NCBI RefSeq assembly: GCF_000332275.1
Contig: NZ_CM001776.1
Coordinates: 744,001 to 808,000 of the forward strand
Direction of reading: 5' to 3'
Length of the DNA: 64,000 bases
From: Synechococcus sp. PCC 7336
GTDB lineage: Bacteria; Cyanobacteriota; Cyanobacteriia; Thermostichales; PCC-7336
Below are positions 53,968 through 62,343 of the stretch, in pieces. The position numbers were made by a program, and so were the translations under genes. The notes under the pieces are model-generated. The model saw only the letters and a list, made by a program, of their open reading frames with translations. It ran no database searches and had not been told where the DNA came from. The stretch's first letter is position 1; each line of letters starts with the position of its first letter.

Positions 53968-55188
53968 CTAAGTTGCTGAGGCGGTACGCAAAGCATTCCT
54001 GGGAATGCGCACTCTAAACTCGCTGCCTCGACCCAGTTGACTCTCAACTGAGATGGAACCGTTCATCAATTTGACAAGGGAGTGAACGATCGCCAATCCC
54101 AGCCCCGTGCCATTAAATCGGCGTTTTGTTGTCTGATCCACTTGTACAAATGCCTCAAAGATGCGATCGAGTTGCTCTTCAGGAATGCCAATTCCAGAAT
54201 CGCACACAGCAATTTCGACCCAATCTGTCCCGATTGAGTTTAATTCGATATATATAGTGCCCTTTTCAGTAAATTTAACTGCATTAGATAGTAAGTTGAT
54301 CGCTATTTGACGGATCTTCTGCTTGTCGCCCTTAATGATAGGTTCTGCTAAGTTTGCTTTGACTATAAGCTTCAAATCGCCTTTTTTGGTCAGAGGTTTT
54401 AGTTCGTAGGTGATGGTAGTCACAAGGCATTCAAGATCGAAAGGCTCGCAAATAAGCTCTAGACGGTTTGCCTCAAGTCTGGAGAAATCAAGTACTTCGC
54501 TAAATATTGCCAGCAAATTTTTTCCGTTGCTGAGAATCCGCTCTATCATGTCCAATTGATCGCTAGTGAGTGGGTCTGGATACTGACGGGATAGCAGCTG
54601 AGAAAATCCAATAATTGCATTGAGAGGAGTTCTGAGTTCGTGAGAAATTGTCGACAAAAACTCTGACTTTAGGCGAGATACTTCTATAAGTTGGAGGTTT
54701 TTCAGGTGAATCTGTTGACGCTGTTCTTCCAGCTCCCGGTTCTGCTTCTTAAGCAACTCGTTACTTTCATGCAGCTTTTGATAGGCCAATGCAGTTTCGC
54801 ACTCGGCCTCGTACAAGCGAATGGCATTGCGAACCAATGGGGCGAGATTATCTGAAGAAACATTTGACTTCGATAGGTAGTCTGAAGCTCCTGCTTTCAT
54901 CAGGTTCACAGCAGTTTGCTCGTCCCCCCGACCTGTCAGCACGATCGATGGAACTTTCACGTCCGCTTGGCGAATTTCTTTGATTAGCGACAGGCTATCA
55001 GTGTCGGGGAGCCAAAAGTTGAGGAAAACGCAATTGTAGTCCTCTCCTCGAAGCGCGGCTAGAGCTTCAGCGCCACTGCAAACCTCGTCGCAGCGAGCCA
55101 CTAGATTACTGCGCATAACAGCTTCACGAATCGCCATTCGATCCGCCCGGTCATCATCGACGATGAGTAGTTTTAAAGGTTCGACCAT
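53968..55188 (-). CDS. Histidine kinase with degenerate receiver domain
   Basis: The 406-residue protein starts MVEPLKLLIVDDDRADRMAI and has a receiver fold (residues 5-125), but the acceptor position is Asn57 in CVFLNFWLPDTDS. The acidic pocket (Asp12, Asp13) and Lys in YLSKSN remain. A coiled coil (about 135-170) links to a full kinase: STISHELRTPLNAIIGFSQ, NLLSNAVKFTEKGT, DSGIGIPEE and GTGLGLAIVH. The frame extends to GTG 55362 without conserved sequence. Confidence 0.9.
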   Translation of the reverse strand: MVEPLKLLIVDDDRADRMAIREAVMRSNLVARCDEVCSGAEALAALRGEDYNCVFLNFWLPDTDSLSLIKEIRQADVKVPSIVLTGRGDEQTAVNLMKAGASDYLSKSNVSSDNLAPLVRNAIRLYEAECETALAYQKLHESNELLKKQNRELEEQRQQIHLKNLQLIEVSRLKSEFLSTISHELRTPLNAIIGFSQLLSRQYPDPLTSDQLDMIERILSNGKNLLAIFSEVLDFSRLEANRLELICEPFDLECLVTTITYELKPLTKKGDLKLIVKANLAEPIIKGDKQKIRQIAINLLSNAVKFTEKGTIYIELNSIGTDWVEIAVCDSGIGIPEEQLDRIFEAFVQVDQTTKRRFNGTGLGLAIVHSLVKLMNGSISVESQLGRGSEFRVRIPRNALRTASAT

Positions 55189-55807
55189 ACAACCTATTTC
55201 TTCTTTATCTTTGGCAGTGGCTCGTGACATCTCGCATTGTGTCCAGTATTGATATAGCTCAACCACCACTTCGCCAAAAAAGTCGGGAGCAGAACCATCA
55301 ACAACTCGCTCGATTACCACCAAAAAATCGAGAAATCGAGAAGACTTCCCCACAGTCCCCAACCATTAGATTACTAGCTCAACTTGACGATCGCATCTAG
55401 CGAAAGAGGTATTGTACGATACCTTCTCTAAAAAGTATTGTGCTACGACTCTTTGGTAGCATTGGCCTACCATTGCAGTGCTACTCTATTGCCGCGCTTT
55501 GCTACATACATTCAAGCGCTACTGAAGGTAGACTTTTTACAAGGTATGGGCATTCCATCATGGATTCTCCGTGCAGGTGACCTCGATCGCGGCTCGACCG
55601 ATTGCCATCTGGGGTTTAGGCAAACTGCGAATCTCTGTGCCACGATGAATGTCAAGTGGTGCAACCCAATCTCTCTGCGGCTTCTTACCTAAGACAGATA
55701 GTGCTGGTATTGCTTCAAGCAGGTGCAGTGAGTTTAAATTTGTATGCACAATACCGAGGCTATAGGCTGTGCAACCTAAGTATTGATTTTGCTGCAGGTG
55801 TTCGCAT
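55189..55807. other. Intergenic region with no supported gene
   Basis: The longer alternative frame of the kinase at 53968-55188 runs to 55362. Beyond that I see no gene. The region ends at the 88-base duplication before the NarL-type regulator. Short frames on both strands here do not look like proteins. Confidence 0.45.
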
Positions 55808-55909
55808 ATGGATAGAGCTAAGGTTGTACCGATCGAAGATCGTGCCCTGACGCGCATTGGGCTCAGAGCGGCTTTGCAAGGATCTGGTGTTCGCAATGGA
55901 CAGAACTAA
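55808..55909 (+). pseudogene. Truncated duplicate of the NarL regulator start
   Basis: ATG 55808 opens a frame reading 'MDRAKVVPIEDRALTRIGL' and RAALQ, then GSGVRNGQN and stop. It closely parallels the start of the intact regulator 88 bases downstream. The 88-base spacing is not a multiple of three, so the copy cannot be joined to the real gene. It could still bind ribosomes as an upstream frame overlapping the start of the next gene. Confidence 0.75.
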
Positions 55910-56705
55910 GATTGTACTGATAGAAGATCACGCTCTGACGCGCATTGGGCTCAGAGCGGCTTTGCAGGAGGCGGACGAGCTCGATGTTGTTGGGGAAACA
56001 GGGACGGCAGAAGAAGGCTTGCGGTTGATCGAAATGCACCAGCCCGATGTAGCTGTTATCGATATTGGCTTGCCCGATATGGACGGTATAGAGCTGACTC
56101 AGCAACTACGGCAATTGCAACAGCAGACTGGCGCGTCGCAAACCAAGGTTCTAATTCTGACGATGCACGACGATGAGGAAGCCGTTCTTGCCGCTTTTGC
56201 CGCAGGTGCTGATTCGTACAGCATCAAAGATGTGGGCATCGACAAATTGTTAGAAGCTGTGAGGGCCACTGCCGACGATCGCGCTTGGATCGACCCCGCG
56301 ATCGCCCGCGTAGTCTTGCGGCAGGTCAAGAATCAGCCACGCCGTGCAACCGCTGTTTCACCGATCAGTTTATCCGCCACAGACAGTCAAACCAGCTCGG
56401 AGCCTACACTAGCCGATGAGACGGCAGACGATAGCATTTCCGGTAACAGCGAAGGAGATGTGGCCACCATTGCGGCAATTGAGCCCGAGTATATGCAAGC
56501 GATCGAAAGTAGTCCCCTCACCGAGCGCGAGTTAGAAGTCTTGGAGCACATTGTGGCTGGTTGTAGCAACGCGGCGATCGCTGACAAGCTGTTCATTACT
56601 GTCGGAACCGTTAAAACCCACGTCCGCAGCATTATGAACAAACTCTGTGCTAACGATCGCACTCAAGCTGCAGTTCGCGCACTACGTTCGGGCCTGGTTC
56701 AGTAA
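55896..56705 (+). CDS. NarL/LuxR-type response regulator
   Basis: The 269-residue regulator has a receiver domain (residues 4-125) with the acceptor Asp56 in VAVIDIGLPDMDG and Lys in SYSIKDVG. A long Ser/Thr-rich linker (130-200) follows. The LuxR helix-turn-helix (about 204-262) shows LTERELEVLEHIVAGCSNAA and 'VGTVKTHVRSIMNKL'. The linker is longer than usual. A kinase partner may be one of the two upstream minus-strand kinases. Confidence 0.92.
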   Translation: MDRTKIVLIEDHALTRIGLRAALQEADELDVVGETGTAEEGLRLIEMHQPDVAVIDIGLPDMDGIELTQQLRQLQQQTGASQTKVLILTMHDDEEAVLAAFAAGADSYSIKDVGIDKLLEAVRATADDRAWIDPAIARVVLRQVKNQPRRATAVSPISLSATDSQTSSEPTLADETADDSISGNSEGDVATIAAIEPEYMQAIESSPLTERELEVLEHIVAGCSNAAIADKLFITVGTVKTHVRSIMNKLCANDRTQAAVRALRSGLVQ

Positions 56706-56789
56706 CGCAGAACTAGCAAAACAACCCAATATTCATCTTTGGCTCAATTGGCGTTGCGAGAAGAGGTCCGCGATAAGGGCTTGGAATCT

Positions 56790-57236
56790 CTATGGAGCCT
56801 GCAATTCAACGTCTCGAACAGCCTTATGCTTCAGATGCCGATTGAGTAGGGCTGCAAGTTCATCCAGCATGAACGGCTTGCAGATGAGGCCGCAACAACC
56901 CGAAGCTAACAGGTGTGCCTGTTCATCTGGATTGATAGATGTGGTAACCGCCAAAATTGGGGTTTGCCGAGTCTTAGGGTCATCTTTTAAAGCCGCCACT
57001 AAGCGGGCACCCTGGCCGATTGTAGAGGGCAGAGTGAGCATCAGTAGCTGCGGCTGTAATGCATCGAGGAGTTGACTGGTTCGAGACGCATCGAGTGCCG
57101 TTGCCGCTGAGAGATTTAGGTATCTCAGAACGAGGTCCAACAAGCGCAGGTTGTCGGGATCGGGATCGACGGCCAAAACCAGCGGTTTCGCTGGATGCTT
57201 GTAGCCAGCAAAGCAGAAAATACAGTTTTCATTCAT
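56790..57236 (-). CDS. Stand-alone degenerate receiver protein
   Basis: The 148-residue protein is one receiver fold: PLVLAVDPDPDNLRLLDLVL (residues 18-37), 'LDALQPQLLMLTLP' where the acceptor Asp is replaced by Thr68, then PILAVTTSINPDEQ and GLICKPFMLDELAALL with the conserved Lys. A short N-terminal extension has two Cys (ENCIFCFAGYKH). GGAGGG lies just before the ATG at 57236. It is probably a phosphorylation-independent partner protein. Confidence 0.8.
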   Translation of the reverse strand: MNENCIFCFAGYKHPAKPLVLAVDPDPDNLRLLDLVLRYLNLSAATALDASRTSQLLDALQPQLLMLTLPSTIGQGARLVAALKDDPKTRQTPILAVTTSINPDEQAHLLASGCCGLICKPFMLDELAALLNRHLKHKAVRDVELQAP

Positions 57237-57595
57237 ACTGCCCTCCGTAAGTATTTCGGAGAGGCAACAGTCGAGTTTAGGGCAAATCTGCGCTATACCC
57301 AACTTGGCTCTTGTCTGCTGCAGTCGAGTACTCAGTCGTCAACGATCGGGGAAGCTCGAGCGCTTTGCAAACAAAACCTAACACAAGCCCTCGATTGAGC
57401 AATAGTCTCTGTAGATATTGCTATTAAAATCAGTCTATAGCGGTAATATAAGTTGCTATGACTGACAGGGTGAATCGAATTGAATTTGAGGATATGTCTG
57501 ACGACCTTGCAGGTCGAGAACTCTAGGCTACTCGAGCGCCGAGCTGAAACAGCCTAGGTCGAAATGCAGATAGGGTTGATGACTGATAGGGCTGA
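57237..57595. other. Intergenic region after the FHA gene
   Basis: The 359 bases between the FHA gene stop (57596, minus strand) and the start of the degenerate receiver (57236) hold no supported gene. They probably include its promoter. Confidence 0.5.
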
Positions 57596-58090
57596 TTACT
57601 GAGGGGTCTGATGTGATGACCCGACTAGTTCAGTCGGAGGTTTGGCTACGACACCAACCGGAAGACGAGTCTCTGAATGTTTCCTAGCCATTTGCGCTCG
57701 GGTGAAAGCCGTTTCTAATAACTCCAGTTCCGCCGTGGGAATGTCGTGAGCTTTCCACAAGAGGGCAGTCACTTGAGGCCCGAAATTAATTACATCGCCA
57801 ACCCGCAAGAGTCGACTTTGGGCAGGAGCGTCGTTGATAAACATGCCATTTGCACTGCGATGGCCCTCTGTGTTCCCGTCGACTAAGAGGTAATGAAATT
57901 GCCCGTTACCGCGATCGATGCGGCGCAGGTAAGCATGACAGCGAGAGATAAAGGGGTCGAACAACCGAATGGAGCATTTAGACGAACGGCCAATGGTGTA
58001 TTCCTCATCTTGGAGGATCAGAGCCCGTTTACCTGCCCGATCGCGTAAAACAAATACTTGAGGGGATAAACTTCGACCCACAGCTCTCAT
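57596..58090 (-). CDS. FHA-domain protein
   Basis: The 164-residue protein has an FHA domain (residues 12-108) that binds phosphothreonine peptides. YTIGRSSKCSIRLFDPFISR supplies the GR and S..H-type region, and SRCHAYLRR, then 'SANGMFINDA' and LRVGDVINFG complete the fold. A short helical tail follows. A Ser/Thr kinase would be the expected partner but none is in this window. A 17-base tandem repeat ends just upstream of its start. Confidence 0.88.
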   Translation of the reverse strand: MRAVGRSLSPQVFVLRDRAGKRALILQDEEYTIGRSSKCSIRLFDPFISRCHAYLRRIDRGNGQFHYLLVDGNTEGHRSANGMFINDAPAQSRLLRVGDVINFGPQVTALLWKAHDIPTAELELLETAFTRAQMARKHSETRLPVGVVAKPPTELVGSSHQTPQ

Positions 58091-58110
58091 ACCATCAGGC
58101 TCCTGCTAAA

Positions 58111-58302
58111 GTTTCGTTAAGATAAGGTTTCGCTAAGAGTAAGGTTTCGAAGGTTTCGCTAAGAGTAAGGTTTCGCTAAGAGTAAGGTTTCGCTAAGAGT
58201 AAGGTTTCGCTAAGAGTAAGGTTTCGCTAAGAGTAAGGTTTCGCTAAGAGTAAGGTTTCGCTAAGAGTAAGGTTTCGCTAAGAGTAAGGTTTCGCTAAGA
58301 GA
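58111..58302. repeat. 17-base tandem repeat, about 11 units
   Basis: The unit GTTTCGCTAAGAGTAAG appears in eight perfect copies from 58153, preceded by one perfect copy at 58127 and degenerate units at 58111 and 58144, and followed by a partial copy. There are no spacers. It lies in the leader of the FHA gene on the minus strand, so copy number might affect expression. Confidence 0.95.
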
Positions 58303-58429
58303 CAGAGGGCTTATGTCCCAGCTTGCGAGAAAAAGCCTGAGGTTATGCGAATGAAACACGATAAAGCTATTTTTATGGAAAATTCTTGTCTTGAGAGCTC
58401 GTGCATTTACGGTAATTAATATATCCTAT

Positions 58430-58550
58430 ACTGAAGCTGTCGCTTTTCTGCGTAAATACTGCGTGAAGATTTCACGGCTTTTATGAAGGGATGATGAACC
58501 CCTGTTTTCATGCCGGCATGAGTTTTCCTGCCGGCATGAAAGGTTTTTGC
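58430..58550 (+). ncRNA. Possible small RNA ending in a strong hairpin
   Basis: TATACT at 58430-58435 resembles a -10 box. About 20 bases downstream, GTGAA-gat-TTCAC forms a small hairpin. Arms TTCATGCCGGCA (58507-58518) and TGCCGGCATGAA (58529-58540) then form a 12-base perfect hairpin followed by TTTTT at 58544. No gene on this strand ends here, so the terminator suggests an unannotated transcript. The -35 box is weak and no family is recognised. Confidence 0.35.
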
Positions 58551-58638
58551 CGCTGTAGCCTGGGAGAACTGCCACGAGTTACCAATTGCCCCAGGCAACA
58601 CGAGTAGGAATTGCGACCTCGAGATGCTTGGCTTCTGT

Positions 58639-58779
58639 TAAACCGAGTCTAGTTTGAAACCCGTAGTTTTGAGTTCTTCCTACTAGCGCTGCCGCTCGCT
58701 GCATTCGACCCCTAGTGGAGGATTTAGGGGGCTGAGTGCAACGTCTGAAAACGCCAGGTCTCAACATGGACGAGGTTTA
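58639..58779 (-). mobile_element. Repeat family A, deleted copy (141 bp)
   Basis: On the minus strand it begins TAAACCTCGTCCATG and ends, in reverse complement, TAAACCGAGTCTAG. Both ends match the full element at 26873-27154, including CCCCCTAAATCC and CGAATGCAGCGA, but the central inverted arm and middle are missing. Confidence 0.75.
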
Positions 58780-58973
58780 AGGCGTTTGCGCTTTTCCCAA
58801 ATCGCAGCGGCACATTCTAAATTTCTCAAAAAGCTTCGATCGAGATCGCTCAACAGGCTCTAAACTCGTTTCACCCGCAAATCAACGGCAGCGGAGTGGT
58901 TGCTGGAATCTGGCTGCATAGCACTTCGAGCGGGATTTGCCCCAGTATTAATCTCCAGGAGGAGTTGAGGGAA

Positions 58974-59288
58974 ATGGCTGAATATCAAGTTCGCTTGATC
59001 AATGAAAATCTCGGTCTCGACGAAACTATTGAGGTTGACGAAGACGAGTACATTCTCGATGTGGCCGAATTCGAAGAAATCGAGTTGCCCTTTAGCTGTC
59101 GCTCTGGCACCTGCTCATCCTGTACGGGCCGCGTGATTGAAGGAGATGTGGACGACTCTGCCGGTCAGCCAGAGATGTTTTTTAATAAGGACCAGCGGGC
59201 TGCAGGGTTGCGCTTGCTGTGCATCGGTCGGCCCAAGTCCGATTGCACGATCGAAACCCACATGGAATCGCGCATTTCCGAGTTTTAG
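58974..59288 (+). CDS. Plant-type [2Fe-2S] ferredoxin
   Basis: The 104-residue protein starts MAEYQVRLINENLGLDETIE. The ligands are in CRSGTCSSC (about residues 42-50) and LLCIGRP (near 83), with the tail TIETHMESRISEF. The acidic surface and an insert before the last Cys distinguish it from the ferredoxin at 30969. CAGGAGGAG lies upstream of the ATG. It could serve a dedicated reductase or nitrogen/sulfur enzyme. Confidence 0.92.
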   Translation: MAEYQVRLINENLGLDETIEVDEDEYILDVAEFEEIELPFSCRSGTCSSCTGRVIEGDVDDSAGQPEMFFNKDQRAAGLRLLCIGRPKSDCTIETHMESRISEF

Positions 59289-59386
59289 CCGGTTCTGCAG
59301 CTCGCGCAAGCGATCGCGTCGTGCAGAAATTGCGATCGACCGCAGCTAGTCCAGCTAGCTGCGGTTTTACCGTCAAGCAAGTGGAG

Positions 59387-59623
59387 CTAGATGCTGGAGT
59401 TAAAGAGTGCCTCGACAGCAACCCCCGAGACGCGGCTGGGGCGAACAATCAAAAACTCATTCTCCAACTCTTTGGGCAGCCGAATGAAGTCTTCTCCCGG
59501 ACTGCCCATAAAGATGTCGTTCATCAACTTCGTGACTTCCTTCGGTCCCTTGACCCGGATTTCTTCGCGGTGTCCGCCATCTAACAGGATATGAACGTTA
59601 AACTCGTCAGGTTTTCTGGGCAT
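59387..59623 (-). CDS. Small conserved cyanobacterial protein
   Basis: The 78-residue, soluble protein starts MPRKPDEFNVHILLDGG. It has a mixed charge pattern and ends IVRPSRVSGVAVEALFNSS, where a Rossmann- or RNA-binding-like strand may lie. It is reminiscent of short conserved cyanobacterial hypotheticals. It is alone between the ferredoxin and queG, 33 bases upstream of the queG stop on the same strand. Confidence 0.65.
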   Translation of the reverse strand: MPRKPDEFNVHILLDGGHREEIRVKGPKEVTKLMNDIFMGSPGEDFIRLPKELENEFLIVRPSRVSGVAVEALFNSSI

Positions 59624-59656
59624 CTCGATCGCCTGTAGTAAGCAAGTCAGCCACTA

Positions 59657-60619
59657 TTATTCCCAATCCACTGAATTCGAATGACTTTTATCCCCTGCCG
59701 TGCGGAGGGCTGCGCGAGCATTGCGTTGAAGGCGCTCCAGCTTGAGGCGGCGCAGGGCAGAGGCAGGGAATTGACGGCTGAAGTCTTCAGGAGTACTTGC
59801 GGCTAATTTCGAGAGGGGGGGAGCGAGATTTTGGGGGTAGGGCTCGAAATCGGCGATCGCCGTGGGGGTGGCAAAGCGCTGGTTCCACGGACAGACATCC
59901 TGACAGATATCGCAACCTGCCACCCAGCCGTCCAAGTGCTGGGCGATCGCCTCGGGCAGTTCGGCGGCATGGCTTTCGAGGGTGTGGTAGGCAATGCAGC
60001 GGTTGGAGTCCACTACACCGTCAGCGACAATCGCCTCGGTAGGGCAAGCCTCCAAACAGCGGCTGCAGGTGCCGCAATGGGAGCTGTGGGGGCGATCGGG
60101 GGGTAGATCGAGGCTGGTTAAGATTTCCCCCAAAAATATCCAAGAGCCAAATTCTCGGGTGAGCAGCAAGCTGTTTTTACCAATCCATCCCAGCCCCGCT
60201 TGCATAGCCCAGGCTTTTTCGGCGATGGGACCGGTATCGACGTAAAACCGAGTGCGGCAATCGTATTCGCATTCCATCCAGGCCGACAGAGCTTTGAGTC
60301 GTTTACCCAAAACTCGATGGTAGTCGCGCCCCCAGGCATAGCGAGATAGCTTGCCCGCTTGCGGGTCAGTGCTGTGGGCGTGGGGAGTGTAATAGTTGAG
60401 GGCCACACACACCAGCGATCGCACCCCTGGCAAAATCTCAGTTGGACGCCAGCGTTTGGGGTTTTCCATCCAGCCCATGTCTGCCTGATGGCCGGCTGCC
60501 AGCCACTGGTTCAGCCCCGATAAATCTGGGGGTGAATCCACATGCGCGATCCCGACCTTGTCAAACCCCACTTTGAGTGCGGCCTGTTTGATGGCAGTTG
60601 CAACTGCGGACGGGTGCAT
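59657..60619 (-). CDS. queG: Epoxyqueuosine reductase
   Basis: The 320-residue cobalamin- and Fe-S-dependent enzyme performs the last step of queuosine synthesis in tRNA. It shows 'YAWGRDYHRVLGKRLKAL' (near 97), GWIGKNSLLLTREFGSW (about 142), and two 4Fe-4S motifs: CGTCSRCLEACPTEAIV and CDICQDVCPWN. Starting ATG 60619 gives the family start; the upstream frame is not conserved. Its length is normal. Confidence 0.95.
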   Translation of the reverse strand: MHPSAVATAIKQAALKVGFDKVGIAHVDSPPDLSGLNQWLAAGHQADMGWMENPKRWRPTEILPGVRSLVCVALNYYTPHAHSTDPQAGKLSRYAWGRDYHRVLGKRLKALSAWMECEYDCRTRFYVDTGPIAEKAWAMQAGLGWIGKNSLLLTREFGSWIFLGEILTSLDLPPDRPHSSHCGTCSRCLEACPTEAIVADGVVDSNRCIAYHTLESHAAELPEAIAQHLDGWVAGCDICQDVCPWNQRFATPTAIADFEPYPQNLAPPLSKLAASTPEDFSRQFPASALRRLKLERLQRNARAALRTAGDKSHSNSVDWE

Positions 60620-60720
60620 AAAACTTGCCTGAAGCAATAGCGGCAGGGACGCTTTGCTGAGATAGATTACAATGTCTAAAGCTTAGTTGCCTGACCTGAC
60701 ATAACGAGTGAGTGAACGAG

Positions 60721-61275
60721 ATGCAACACTTCATACCTAAGTCTGCTGCAGCCATTGCGATTTCCAGCTTACTGCTGGTTTCGGGAGGAATCGCTTGGGT
60801 CCAGTCTGTTGCAGCCCAAAGTTCCGGTTCTGGTTTCTTGATTCAGGGAGTCCCCAATCGCGAAGAAATTTTGCGCTACAGCCTCGACTTTGGTGGTTTA
60901 GTCCGCCGCCTCGATCGCTATCGCCTCAACATTCCCGCTCAGGATGTGGCTGTGGCTGAAGTGCAAGCTAACTTCGATGCCCGCTTTGATGGCACTGTCA
61001 ATCCCGAACAAGTCCGCTTGGAAGTTGAAGGAGAGCCGGTAGATATCGACGAGGTGTTCTGGTCGGAAGAGTTTAAGTCTTTAGAAGTGGTTTTGGAAGA
61101 GCCCGTTGCTGCAGGGCAACGGATGAAATTGGTCCTATCGCGCACCCGCAATCCCGATCGGCCGGGGTTTTATCGCATTCAAGCGCGCGTGCTGGGCACG
61201 GAGGCCAATCCCTTGTTTCGCTATGTGGGCGTGTGGGTGCTCAGTATCGAGCGCCGCAGCTCTCGGGGGGCATAA
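60721..61275 (+). CDS. DUF2808 exported protein
   Basis: The 184-residue protein has a signal peptide (about residues 1-33, ending VAAQSS) and a beta-rich domain of the DUF2808 family. Its landmarks are 'LDRYRLNIPAQDVAVAEVQA', the segment VLEEPVAAGQRMKLVLS, and the near-terminal ANPLFRYVGVWVLSIE. The family is cyanobacterial and of unknown function. GTG 60712 is an alternative start 3 codons upstream. Confidence 0.85.
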   Translation: MQHFIPKSAAAIAISSLLLVSGGIAWVQSVAAQSSGSGFLIQGVPNREEILRYSLDFGGLVRRLDRYRLNIPAQDVAVAEVQANFDARFDGTVNPEQVRLEVEGEPVDIDEVFWSEEFKSLEVVLEEPVAAGQRMKLVLSRTRNPDRPGFYRIQARVLGTEANPLFRYVGVWVLSIERRSSRGA

Positions 61276-61349
61276 GTCTGAGGGTGCCGAGGGTTTGGAA
61301 TGCCTTGACTGCCGAGCTAGATCGACCGCCGATTGTGGGGAGAGGGTGA

Positions 61350-62195
61350 GTGCTGGTAACGGCGATCGCGGCTGCAGGTATGGAGCAACCCAGTCTGTGG
61401 CAAGCATTCTTCATGGGGATGGTGCAGGGACTGACTGAGTTTCTACCCATTAGCAGTACTGCCCACCTGCGCATTCTGCCAGCCCTTCTGAGCTGGCCAG
61501 ATTTTGGTGCTTCCTTTTCGGCTGTGATTCAGTTGGGCAGTTTAATCGCAGTGCTGATTTATTTTGCGGGCGACCTGCGCCGCGTCTTAACGGGAACGGT
61601 CGCAGCAGTGCGAGCCCGTCAGTTTGATTCAGAGGAGTTCCGCACGTTTTTGGGGGTGGCGATCGGCACGCTGCCGATTGTGATGCTGGGATTGGCCGTC
61701 AAATTGACCTATGGCGCCCCCCCCCGCCAACTGACTGTGATTGGCTTGGCACTGATCGGGGTGGGGATGTTGATGGCGTGGGGCGATCGCAAGGGCAAGC
61801 AACTGCGCAGTTTGCACGAGATTCGCGTTGCGGATGGGATTGGCGTGGGAATTGCTCAGGCGATGGCCTTAATTCCGGGGGTGTCGCGATCGGGCTCGAC
61901 GATTACGGCGGGCTTGTTTTTGGGGATGCGGCGGGAAATGGCGGCTCGGTATGCATTCTTGCTGGGCATTCCTGCCCTCGCCCTGGCAGGTATGGTGGAA
62001 TTTGTCTCGGACTATTCGCCGCAGGGCTTGCCCGCTCAAGCGGTGGGGACTCTGTCGGCACTGCTCTTTTCGTATCTGTCGATTGATTGGTTGCTGAAGT
62101 ATTTGCAGAAGAAGAATACCGACGTGTTTGTGGCGTACCGAATTGCGATGGGAACGTTTCTGCTGTTGGGCGCGTTCGCGGGCTTGTTCGAGTAG
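61350..62195 (+). CDS. uppP: Undecaprenyl-diphosphate phosphatase
   Basis: The 281-residue membrane enzyme (BacA) recycles the lipid carrier of peptidoglycan and surface glycans. It shows 'QGLTEFLPISSTAHLRI' (near 26-42) and the second catalytic motif 'LIPGVSRSGSTITAGLFLG' (near 174-192), within seven to eight membrane helices. The start is uncertain: GTG 61350 or ATG 61380, the latter closer to the usual N-terminus. Confidence 0.95.
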   Translation: MLVTAIAAAGMEQPSLWQAFFMGMVQGLTEFLPISSTAHLRILPALLSWPDFGASFSAVIQLGSLIAVLIYFAGDLRRVLTGTVAAVRARQFDSEEFRTFLGVAIGTLPIVMLGLAVKLTYGAPPRQLTVIGLALIGVGMLMAWGDRKGKQLRSLHEIRVADGIGVGIAQAMALIPGVSRSGSTITAGLFLGMRREMAARYAFLLGIPALALAGMVEFVSDYSPQGLPAQAVGTLSALLFSYLSIDWLLKYLQKKNTDVFVAYRIAMGTFLLLGAFAGLFE

Positions 62196-62343
62196 GTCGA
62201 TTTCCAGCTCAGAAGTTACCGGCCAAGCGAGGTCTGTCCTGCAGTCCGCGATCGCGGCTGGCAGGTTGTGAGGGCCATTCGACAGCCTCGACCTTACTGT
62301 GTCCGTGCGGTAGGGTGAGTGGAACGTTGTGGTTCGCCGAGAC

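Noticed and set aside
55558-55896. 112-codon minus-strand frame before the NarL regulator
   Set aside because: No recognisable motif, and it overlaps the duplicated start of the plus-strand regulator gene.
58111-58302. Possible CRISPR array
   Set aside because: The units are directly contiguous with no unique spacers and no cas genes nearby. The same reasoning applies to 5421-5495.
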